From positions 11,126,001 through 11,190,000 of the forward strand of contig CM077594.1 in assembly GCA_039654915.1 (NCBI GenBank): a DNA stretch of 64,000 bases. Reading direction: 5' to 3'. The notes under the pieces were generated by a model. It saw nothing but the letters and a program-made list of their open reading frames with translations, was not told the DNA's origin and did not search any database. This DNA is from Aquilaria yunnanensis. Lineage: Eukaryota; Streptophyta; Magnoliopsida; Malvales; Thymelaeaceae. Position 1 is the stretch's first letter; each line of letters opens with the position of its first letter. Below are positions 55,201 through 64,000 of this stretch, one piece after another. The position numbers and the translations under genes are program-made.

Positions 55201-56091
55201 GAGGTGTTCGAAATGACAAACCTTGGAGAGATGAAGTATTTTTTGGGTATGGAAATAAAACAGAAACAGTAAGGAATTTTCGTGAACCAGCACAAGTATG
55301 CCCTGGAGATATTGAAGAAGTTTAAAATGGGTGAATGCAAGCCTGTCTCCACACCAATGAATCCAAAAGAAAAGTTCAGCAAGGAAGATGGCTCTGAGAA
55401 GGCAAACAAGGCTGTGTACAGAAGCCTCATTGGCTATCTTATGCATCTAACAGCAACAAGACCTGACATTATGCAAGCTGTGAGTATTTTGTCCAGGTAT
55501 TTGCATTGTGCGAGTTCCACACACTTTTAAGCAGCAAAAAGAATAGTCAGATACATCAAAGGCACAACAGATTATGGTTTAATGTTTGGAAAAGTTAAGG
55601 ATTATGCTTTACAAGGTTATTCAGATAGTGATTGGGCTGGGTGCATTGATGATATGAGGAGTACTACTGGTTACAGCTTTAAGCTTGGAACAACTGTATT
55701 CTCCTGGTGCTCAAGGAAGCAAGATGTGGTGGCTCAATCCACAACTGAAGCAGAATACGTGGCTGCCTGTGCCACAACTAATCAATCCCTTTGGCTGAGA
55801 AAGCTAATGAAGGACCTCCATGAAGAGCAGAATGAAGGAACTACAATTTTTGTAGATAACCAAGCTGTAATATCTATGTCCAAAGATCCTGTGTTTCATG
55901 GGAAGACTAAACATTTCAAACTGAAGCTGTATTTCTTGAGGGAAGTTCAAAGGGAAGGAGAAGTAAGGCTCCTTCACTGCAATACACAAGATCAAGAGGC
56001 AAACATTTTCACCAAAGCATTACCTAAAGCTCGGTTTGAAGATCTAAGGGAAAGACTAGGAATTGTGAGCTCCAAAGACAAGGAGTGTTAA
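52218..56091 (+). pseudogene. Copia Gag-Pol polyprotein, disrupted
   Basis: Start ATG at 52218. Gag (FNGSNFQSWSIRMRAFLEAND), knuckle-like CPYCKKLNHAPERC and CNKCGQLGH, protease WLIDSGCTNHM (53.16 kb), GAG-pre-integrase CAACHLRKQSRLPFP, integrase FIDDYTRMCWIYFLK and [21 protein letters not shown] and YVDDLL, RNase H YSDSDWAGCIDDMRSTTGY and DNQAVISMSKDPVFHGKTKH. It ends at a TAA in the 3' LTR (56089-56091). Stops include 52524, 53102, 53639, 54004, 54028, 54761, 54876, 55021, 55270 and 55528; frame shifts lie near 52650 and 55155. Confidence 0.9.
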
Positions 56092-56402
56092 TCAGATGTC
56101 CTTGGAGCATGAAAGCAGAGCTGAACAGAAACGTGCAGAAGGAGGACTCTTCCTTGTTGCACAAACAGTTGCTGGAAGATTCACTAAATCTATTTGTTAT
56201 GATTACTTAGGTACATTATGTTGTTAGTTGAGTTATGTAAGCTGTTTTTCAGCTAGTTAGTTGCAAAAGATTAGGAAAGTAATCTTATCTTCTTATGTAT
56301 TTAAGTTTGATGAAGTAAATGAAAATGTAAGCTATTCCAGCATTTGTTTTAACTTCTAAAAACCAAGGTTGCTCTCCCGTATTTTTCTCTAAAAAACCAA
56401 CA
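56086..56402 (+). repeat. 3' LTR (317 bp) of the AAA-ATPase Copia
   Basis: Same ends as the 5' LTR; about 12 substitutions, mostly transitions. The TSD GTTGA follows and the AAA-ATPase frame resumes at once. Confidence 0.92.
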
Positions 56403-56859
56403 GTTGAATTTCATCGATGGTTTGTGGTCGGCTTGCGGCGGCGAGAGGTTGATCGTCTTCACAACGAACTACGTCGAGAAATTGGATCCTGCGCTAATTC
56501 GAAAAGGAAGGATGGACAAACACATTGAGTTGTCATACTGCGGATTCGAAGCGTTCAAGGTTTTAGCGAAGAACTACTTGAAAGTGGAATCGCACCGGCG
56601 ATTCGGGCGGATTCAGGAGTTGTTGGGCGAGGTTAAGATGACGCCGGCGGATGTGGCGGAACATTTGATGCCGAAAACGGGTTCTGGGGATCTGGAGGTT
56701 TGCTTTGAGAACTTGATTAGAGGTCTTGAATCGGCCAAAGAGGATGCCAGAAGGGTGCCGAGTCTGAAGCAGATAAGAAAGCTGCAAGGTGGAAGAAGAA
56801 AATTTGGTTCACTGAAATTAGTGGGCTTAACTGCTGACATTGGGCTTAAACATTTTTAG
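56403..56859 (+). pseudogene. BCS1-type AAA-ATPase pseudogene, 3' part
   Basis: Continues the gene after the Copia insertion: NFIDGLWSACGGERLIVFTTN, the second region of homology with KLDPALIRKGRMDKHIEL (arginine-finger region), then the C-terminal lid (EVKMTPADVAEHLMP, LIRGLESAKEDAR), with a stop at 56857-56859. This half has no stop or frameshift. The last ~30 residues (LQGGRRKFGSLKL...) do not resemble the usual Glu/Lys-rich tail and may be read-through. Confidence 0.88.
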
Positions 56860-58223
56860 GCTTATTTTTTAAGAGAGAGAAAATCCATAAAATGAAGACC
56901 TGTAAACATTGTAAAGACCTTTCCTTTTCCTCCAAATGTGGAACATTGTATGGCGTTTTCTCTTACTAACGTTTTTAGGAGCTCAAGTCAAGAGGAGGCC
57001 GAAATATCTAGAGGTACTAGCCTGTTCATTTGGCATTAATTGGAGGGTGTTAACATGTTTTTTTATTATGCCCACGTGGTCCGTGCACTTGGACCTTTCA
57101 AACACCTGAAATTGTATCCAAATTTACCATCTTATCAATTCACTTATTCTCACTCCCCAACTGGAATAAAAGTGTCAAGGAGATGAAGTCTAGCTTTGAT
57201 GTTGCTCGACCTGTGCGTGCGCCCGTCGCACGAACAGCCGGGTGCACTCTGAGAGGAAGGGAAGTGGTCCTGCCATTTGAGGCTAGTAGGACAAGTATGA
57301 AAGGGTCGGCTGTGCTAGGATTCAACTCGGGCTTGTCTCCACTAGCAAGAAACATAGTTTGGCAGTAGGATGACTCTGAATTCGGACATAAGTCACCTAT
57401 TCTCCACGGGGATGCTTGGCTGGGAAGAAGGCAGCCATAGGTGTTCGATTTGGACAAGTATTTCGCTACCAACCTAAATAGAAGTTAATAAAGCACAAGC
57501 AGATGATGAAGTAAAAGGCCCACGTGGCCTGGTCAAAGGGGTGTATAAAAATCGAAGAGAAGGGGCATTATGGGAACAAAAAAACTGACTCCACTACCTA
57601 ACCCATTAGGAAAATTGGAAAACACGTTAATGGAACCCTGAAAAATTATGCTCAACAGTCCTATTGAAGCGAACTTAGGATAAAGGCAATCGGATATATG
57701 CAGCTGGTGTTTTATCCTTAACAAAGTATATAGATCAAAACGTAAAAAAATTTCATAATTTTCACTCAAAGTGAAAAAATATCTGAAATCCTGCGGCTTT
57801 CGATAACGGACGATAATATGAGAAGCCCATGTGCAATGTTCAACCCATGCCCAAAAATAGAGTTTCTGCTAATGTATTCCAATCTGTCGGGGTTGAAACG
57901 GGAAGTTTAGGCCTTCAAGCTTCGCCTTTCGTTCCCAAGGCCAATAAAATTCGTGGAGCTTCAACCTCTAATGGACCAAACAGTGAAAGCTTTATTTTTC
58001 CTTTTTTCTGAACAAACAATTTAGAGAGCACTTCAGGAAAAAGAAAATTCTGTTACCTAAAAACCAATAAAATAATAACAATGTCTTCTAAGAAGACCCT
58101 ATCTTCTACGCGCTACAATGGATTTTGCAATTCAAATACTAGTGTATACAATTTCTTCTATCTTTCAACAAATTTTACAATAAACTTTCATTGTTTGCAA
58201 TCTTCAAAGGAATTTGAAAGTCT
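56860..58223. other. Gene-free stretch downstream of the AAA-ATPase
   Basis: 56.88-57.0 kb looks like the 3' UTR (AATGAAGACC..., TTTTCCTCC). At 57140-57472 overlapping short frames on both strands give up to 110 codons but match no family I recognise. The rest is non-coding. Confidence 0.4.
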
Positions 58224-58234
58224 GGATAGAAACG

Positions 58235-58747
58235 GCCTAAAGCCTATTTTGCCCCTTGAACTTTGTCAACTCGGATCTTTACCCCTGAACTTCGAATATG
58301 TTCGACTCGCCACTGAACCTTTACAAATTGAGACCTTTTGCCTCCGGTTTAATTAAATGAAGAATGTGTACTAAAATGAAAATAAAAGAAAAATTGAATA
58401 GCTAACTAAATCATTTGTCCAATTGTTGACTATTGTGGGTAAACAATAAGAAGCTTTAACACAAACTTATAGGCGAAAATAAGGGAAAGATGAGCAATCT
58501 CAAATGTGAAACTGAAGCCATTGTGCTTATTGTTTGCTCATAAGGGTCAATCATTGGACATATGATTTAGTTAGCATTTCAATTCTATTTTTATTTTTAT
58601 TTTAGTAAACACTCTTCATTTAACATGGTTGAGGGGGGAAAATGTCTCAGTTTATAAAGTTTGAGAGATGAGTAGAACCAAGTTAAAACTTAAAAAGGTA
58701 AAAGGTCAAAGTTGGTAAAGTTTAAAGGGCAAAAGAGGCCTTAGGCG
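58235..58747. mobile_element. 513-bp Mutator-type MITE
   Basis: ~210-bp terminal inverted repeats: left GCCTAAAGCCTATTTTGCCC, right complement GCCTAAGGCCTCTTTTGCCC. The flanking direct repeat GGATAGAAACG (58224-58234, 58748-58758) is 9-11 bp depending on where the tip is set. Arms and TSD length fit Mutator-like elements. No coding capacity. Confidence 0.8.
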
Positions 58748-58758
58748 GGATAGAAACG

Positions 58759-59957
58759 TGAAAAATAAACCGGTTAAAAAAGACTTTGTGTCACTACTAA
58801 AAAGTGTTTCACAACAGCTTGTTATCGACGGCAGACAGTTGGAAAATTGGTTGGACCTTAGGATGATGGAAGCCCCCGCAAGCCTATTTACCAAATGTGA
58901 CTATAGTAATTTTTTTTTTGTCCACATAAGCACTTTTATAAGTATTATGGTAAGAGATAGCATAGGTAGAAAAGAAAATATCTACATTTTCAGGGTTAAA
59001 AAAAATAACCAAATAAGCTTTAAATGATATTGTACAGGGAGATGACGAAGGGTGGGACGACTATTGGTAGTTTTTAATGACGTAATCTTTGGCTGTTAAA
59101 TTTATTTTGCAACTCGTCACTTCCCAACAATCTTCCATTTGAAGCATAAATTTTCGGATGCGAAGCCATTGAAATGTGGGTTTGGAATATTTCCATCTTT
59201 AGTGATTTTAAATTGCCTGTGGTACGAGTGTTGATTCTAGTTTTACATTAGGATCGAAGATTATAATAACTACAAGCTCGAAAACAATTGAGGGGATGTT
59301 GAAGAATGGAAAGGAGGAATGTTTTCTTATGAACTTTCCTAGCCAGGAACTTTTTTCACATGTTGAAAAAATCATGACGAAATTGAAATATTGCAGCCTA
59401 GCTTGTGAAAAAGATGTGTTGGAGTGGGGATTGGAATCAATTTGTTAATTACTTTGTCGTCAATTTTTACTAATTGAATGGTTTATGGCCAAATGACATA
59501 ATTGAAATATAATAGCTCTGACTAAACACTCTTTCACTGCCTATTGATACCTATTAATTAGAAAAAAGATAATCAGAGAAATTTCATATGAAAATTCGTT
59601 AGTCAAGCATGATACAAATATAATTACGAACCTGCAGGAATAGAAAATAATATGCTTCAAAGTCCATTATAGTCGGCTCACTACTCGTGCCGTGGCCTTT
59701 TGCTTTTGGGTTTCTTACTTTTATTTTTTCACTTGAAAGGAAACTTGAGAATTGAAATTTGACTTTCTAATAATAATCAAAAGTTCTAACACTTTAAGGG
59801 AAATTTTAAAAAATAACTAATTGGGGCAATTGACTTTTAGTCAATATGATGAATAAGTTGTGTTTTGGTTGCTCTATTGTGGGGTTCATCTTATGAGTGA
59901 TTGATAGAGTTCAATTGTCATGTTAATAGTTGCATATCAGTCACTTGGTAAAAAAAC
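58759..59957. other. Gene-free stretch
   Basis: About 1.2 kb, AT-rich; a short frame at 58758-59027 shows no family features. No clear transposon termini. Confidence 0.4.
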
Positions 59958-61887
59958 TTTCAGCAAAAATAACTAAAAACCACTCATGTTTCTATGGTGG
60001 CCCAAATCGGCCACTAATGTTTTGTTAGGGCCAAATAGACCACTAATATTAGTGTGTTGGTCCGATTAATCCACTGGCATTAAAAATAATATGACGTGTC
60101 ATGGTGAATGCCAAATCAGATTTGGGGGGAATAAGAAACCTTAACGTTGGCATAAACAACATGCTTCTAGTTGAATCTATTCTGACACAAGAGTGAAGAA
60201 TTAATTCTCTTGAAAATGTATAAGAAAAGTAGGGATGACAGGGTAAGAGATATGAAGTTTGATCCGAAAGCAAAAAGGTCCATGGAATCCTGAAAAGCAA
60301 TTAGAAAGGTACCGAAAATATTCAACTATTAATATTGAATTGAACAGGGTTCATTGATTTATTGTTTTTACTGGTCCTGACACATTGAAGTACTGTAAAG
60401 AAAAGCATACCTGCAACTTTTACTGTAAAAAATCTATTTCCACAGCCACTTTTATTGTAAAAAAATATGTTTTCAACTTTTAAGCATTGTTGCCAATGGA
60501 CATAACAAGAAAACAATGTTCAACAACTTTTTTGCAAGTTTGTTGTAGGTTTTTTTCCACCAAATTGAAAACCAAACAATTGCAATCTAGCTGCAAAATT
60601 CTCTAATATGATTCATCTTTTCAAACTCAACATTTCAGTTCCCTATTATGAGCAAAACAATCAAAGGAATAACAAAGAAAGAGCCAACATTGGAACTTGA
60701 CAGAGCACACAGACAAAAATGAGGCAATACTCCATTAGCTTTTATTTCACATGTAACAACAACTCCTTCACATATAATGCTTACACCACTTGGGAAAACA
60801 CAACCATTCTAACCATATCCAGCCAAAAGAACATCACTAATCCTACAATGCACACACTTACTTACTCACTAACATACCAACCAATATAGCAACAAAAATT
60901 ATTTTCCAACTCACAAACAACATTCTTTTGTACTTAAAACTAATGCTTATGCTACAAGGAACCATTGTAGCACTTTTTATGCCATGTACCCCTACCAACC
61001 GCTTTGCCTAGTCTGCACATATTTCTTTCAACTACTCCACCATTGTTAGTTTCCTATGTTCTGCTAGCATCACCATAGATTGCTCTGTTAATCACCATAG
61101 ATTGCTCTGTTATAATCTGTTTCTTTTGCTTTGCTATAACCTTTTTCAACACAGAGTTCTCTTTTAGGAGTGACAACTATTTAGCCCATAACTTATTAAT
61201 TACGTCCTTCGCTTCTCTTGGATAATCCGGGTCATGCCAAAGATGAAATTTGCATTTTCTACCCTGTTAGTGAACAAAATTATTTTAGTTCAATGAAACA
61301 ATTGTTGTTTTCTATGCTCTAACTGTGTGCTTACCATCCAATTGCCACAATTGTAAAATCTTTGACCCGGGTTTTCCTTCATCTACGATGTTCACTTTGT
61401 TGTTGTCCTTTTACACCAATACAGGATTTCATGATTAAAATCGGGACTTTGAACGCTTTCAAATCCACTGCTCATCAACAGCTTGTACTCACATTTTCCC
61501 ATTGAAGACGAATTGTTGTTGTACTCACTCTTTCTCGTTGAAGACGAATTGGTAGACAGATTTTTTAATTGGGACATTGACATCATTCTCTCCAAATTCG
61601 ATCTTCAACCCTAGTCCTTCACTTGATTTGGACTTAGTCTTCCATTCACGTTCCCCCAATTGAAAGTTCGGCCATGACACGCAGTTATTTGTGCATTCTT
61701 TCAGCCACATCATCCTTCCACTTATGGAATATGCTTCATTCTAAATAAAATATTTGCTCGATTAATGATGAGTGGCCTGTTTGGGCTATTTTCAAAAGAA
61801 AAGTGATTTATTTGGCCCTAACAAAATATTAGTGGCTGATTTGGGCCACCATAGAATCATGAGTGGTTTTTTTAGTTATTTTTTCCA
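59958..61887. mobile_element. ~1.9-kb TIR element carrying a GRF zinc-finger pseudogene
   Basis: Left arm from about 59962 (AAAAATAACTAAAAACCACTC, TGGTGGCCCAAATCGGCCACTAAT, GTTAGGGCCAAATA) pairs with the complement of about 61775-61887 (same words, few differences) over about 95-100 bp. I could not fix a target-site duplication. The internal region holds minus-strand remnants of a GRF-type zinc-finger protein and no recognisable transposase. Confidence 0.7.
60975..61465 (-). pseudogene. GRF-type zinc-finger protein pseudogene
   Basis: Minus strand: EILYWCKRTTTK, stop, TS, stop, MKENPGQRFYNCGNWM, intron 61334-61264 (GT...AG, 71 bp), GRKCKFHLWHDPDYPREAKDV, then a basic coiled-coil-like tail (LLKENSVLKKVIAKQKKQ). 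The NPGxRFYxC...C.F..W.D pattern is the zf-GRF signature. The first CxCG part is degenerate, and there are at least four stops. GRF fingers bind single-stranded DNA in other proteins; small plant versions have no settled role. Confidence 0.7.
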
Positions 61888-62328
61888 AAATATCCCTATT
61901 GTTCTACTTTTAGTCATATGGACTGCTACAACCCAAGCCATCATTCATTGATCAAGCCCCTAATTGGATGGTATAAACACCTTCGCCCTCTGAATTCATG
62001 TTCTTCTCCTTGCACCATAGTCTTTACCCTTTTTTTCCACTTGTCATGTAGCGAAACATCCAAATTAAGACTAACAGAGCTAATGATTTTATAGTTTTAG
62101 GACTACTTTCACAAGTCGATGAGTTTTAGGACCATGTTTGCAAAACATAAAAAGTTTTAGGATTGACTAATATTTTATCCTGAAAAAGAACAGGGAAAAG
62201 TGATGCAAGAGGAAAAGCTGGAGAAGAAAATAATGGAAAAAACATGATAAAAATAAAAAGGGGAAAAGATGAATAAATGTGCTTAGGGTGAATGCTAACC
62301 TCTTTGCAAATGTGGCAGTTTATCTAAA
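61888..62328. other. Gene-free stretch; 5' half of a ~200-bp direct duplication
   Basis: 62185-62328 (GGAAAAGCTGGAGAAGAAAATAAT, GTGAATGCTAACC, GCAGTTTATCTAA) is repeated at 63180-63340. No gene. Confidence 0.5.
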
Positions 62329-62718
62329 GAGTAAATGTCACCAAACATCTTAGAATTTTATCATATGTTGCACATTAATCCTAGAAGTACAAAATGTTAT
62401 ATTATTCATCTTGGAAATACGCAATTGTAGTATCATTCATCCTTCTGTCAACTTTTATCATTGGAAAATGACGGAAGGTTGATCTGGCATGACGGGTGCT
62501 CTAACATAAGACATACTTTCAGGATGAATGGTGCAACATAACACATACTTCCAAAGCGAATGATGCAACATAAGGTATACCCTTAAATGGAAGAGTTGAC
62601 GGAATGATGAATGGTGCAACATTTTCATATTTACAGGATGAATCATGCAGCATTTTATACTTCCGGGAGGAATGTGTAACATAGGGCATACTTTCAAGAC
62701 ATTTGGTGATGTTTACCC
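62329..62718. mobile_element. 390-bp Mutator-type MITE with an empty-site paralogue
   Basis: TIR tips GAGTAAATGTCACCAAACATCTT and (right complement) GGGTAAACATCACCAAATGTCTT; perfect 9-bp duplication TTATCTAAA (62320-62328, 62719-62727). The duplicated segment at 63.33 kb reads straight through (TTTATCTAAGCATGC), giving a natural empty site. Interior: repeats of GAATGNTGCAACAT. Confidence 0.88.
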
Positions 62719-62727
62719 TTATCTAAA

Positions 62728-63639
62728 CATGCAAAACTTATATAAGAAGGTTTTTTTTCCTAACATATATGTGTGCCCAGCCGCATGGAAGTTCAAACTT
62801 ATTTTGTTTTTATTGGCTACTCAAATGTATTTGTACAAGTATATAGAGTTTACAAAGCACACATATACCTAAAAGGATAAGGATATCTGCTTTTTCAGAA
62901 CTTGAAAAACCACCAAATAGCATATTCGGCATTAAAGGAAAAGTGATGGAGGCAGGGTTCAAGCCCCTAACTTTCTCCAAGTGTCTCTCACACCTTAGTT
63001 AGTAGACCAACATGCTCACTACCAAACCTATTTAATATCCTACAATAAACCTGAAAAAGGTTGACAAATTGGAGAACAAAAAATGGAAAAAATAAGAATT
63101 AAAAATGTAAACAAAATAGACAAATTTAAATAGGAAAAAGAATGGAATTAGATGAAAAAATTAAACAAAAAAGCAGAAAATAAAAAATGAAAAAGGCTGG
63201 AAAAAATGGTGTAAGAAAAAAGCTGGAGAAGAAAAAATGATAACAAAATTGAGAAAAAGATGAAAAACAGGGGAAAAGACGCATAAATGCGTTTTAGGTG
63301 AATGCTAACCACATCACAAATGTGTCAGTTTATCTAAGCATGCATAATTTACATGAGAAGGTCATTTTGTCTTGCCGTATATATATTCATGGAGCACATT
63401 TTTTTAGAAAAATATTAATAAATGATACATAATTTAGTAATTGGATCTTTTTTATTTTTTGATGGACCCTATAATTTTTATGATATTCATTGAAACAAAA
63501 GAATGTATTCATTGTACTTTAATAAAAATAAAAAATGGGTCAATCTCTTTTCTTCACTAATAATTAAAATGATAAAAGTTATATACTGACATCTGAATGT
63601 TTATATATTTTGCCATCAAGGATTGAATTTTTTTGTCAC
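62728..63639. other. Gene-free stretch; 3' half of the direct duplication
   Basis: 63180-63400 is the second copy of 62185-62328 plus 62719-62790, without the MITE. The rest is AT-rich and non-coding. Confidence 0.5.
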
Positions 63640-64000
63640 TCTCTAACCCAAATCTAAAATTACTCGAGACTGAAATAAATCCGATCTATATTGAACACAA
63701 ACCCAAATGAACTTAGCTCAACCCGAACTCGAACTCGTAATCTGCCAACCCGAAATTAACCTGAACCCAAATGACCCCAATCTGGATCCGAATTCATGCT
63801 AATCTAATGAGACTTGAACTTGAATGACCTGAAGCAAACCTGACCTGACCCACAAATTTTCTCAATTATGTTCCAACAAATTTGTTACGACATCCAACTT
63901 TTGTTGTGATATTGCTATGATAGGTAACTCTACTTCACTATTACTCTATTACTATTAGTGACTAAAATGCAAAATCCTAAAAAATTTTGGGTGAAAATGA
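63640..64000. repeat. Dispersed AACCCGAA-rich repeat, third copy, cut by the window end
   Basis: 63640-63860 matches 7541-7820 and 37927-38150 in the same orientation. 63870-64000 matches the complement of 7255-7400 (TTTAGTCACTAATAGT, CACCCAAAATTTTT), so the parts of the family are rearranged here. This is probably the end of a longer transposon beyond the window. Confidence 0.65.

Larger units (their letters stand above)
51833..56402 (+). mobile_element. Full-length Copia retrotransposon in the AAA-ATPase gene, 4.57 kb
   Basis: Two 317-bp LTRs (TGTTAATCAG...CCAACA), TSD GTTGA at 51828-51832 and 56403-56407, primer site TGGTATCAGAGC at 52153-52164, purine-rich tract just before 56086. The LTRs differ at about 12 of 317 positions, roughly 96% identity by eye. 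It encodes gag, protease, integrase, RT and RNase H in one former frame, now broken by about ten stops and a few small indels. Confidence 0.93.

Noticed and set aside
57140..57472. 110-codon minus-strand frame with an overlapping plus-strand frame
   Set aside because: No start context, domain or conserved neighbour; I cannot support it as a gene.
62940..63030. tRNA gene or tRNA-derived SINE (GGGTTCAAGCCCC looks like a B box)
   Set aside because: No A box at the right distance, no cloverleaf, no flanking duplication seen.
1..64000. CRISPR arrays, operons, riboswitches or prokaryotic islands
   Set aside because: The spliced genes, plant retrotransposons and snoRNAs show a plant nuclear genome; no spacer-repeat pattern exists.

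Overview
This is plant nuclear DNA, most likely from a eudicot. The signs are FBD-type F-box/LRR genes, a BCS1-type AAA-ATPase, nepenthesin-like aspartic proteases, Copia elements with initiator-tRNA-Met primer sites, degenerate CCCTAAA telomere-type repeats, and intergenic DNA that is AT-rich and full of nested transposons. I cannot name the species. I found no intact protein-coding host gene. The features that look functional are a block of four box C/D snoRNA genes (about 39.9-40.65 kb, + strand) and the 546-codon gag of a young retrotransposon.

Layout. 0-15.3 kb holds an F-box pseudogene, a tail-to-tail pair of aspartic-protease pseudogenes forming a palindrome, a telomere-like patch, a long-TIR transposon containing a solo LTR, and a decayed snoRNA array split by an 859-bp hAT-like insertion. 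15.3-24.5 kb is a gene desert with a hAT MITE, a 4.2-kb Mutator-like element, a LINE RNase H remnant and a 645-bp TIR element. 24.5-40.7 kb repeats the first block in the same order: F-box pseudogene, ribosomal protein S5 (uS7) pseudogene, a gag-only Copia element, aspartic-protease pseudogenes, a telomere-like patch and snoRNA arrays. 41.9-46.1 kb is a palindromic 31+33-bp satellite interrupted by a 2.8-kb solo LTR. 46.1-50.7 kb is a decayed minus-strand Copia element. 50.8-56.9 kb is an AAA-ATPase pseudogene split by a 4.57-kb plus-strand Copia element. 57-64 kb holds small TIR elements, one of which carries a GRF-type zinc-finger pseudogene.

The most interesting locus is the snoRNA array: an rRNA guide, U18, a U25-like double guide and U14, all on one strand within about 760 bp, downstream of site-II-like and TATA-like motifs. 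This fits the known plant pattern of polycistronic snoRNA genes that guide rRNA 2'-O-methylation and 18S processing. A second array near 14-15.2 kb and a fragment at 39.3-39.5 kb show that the locus was duplicated, then broken by transposition and decay. All alignments were made by eye and all family names come from motif recognition, without database searches.
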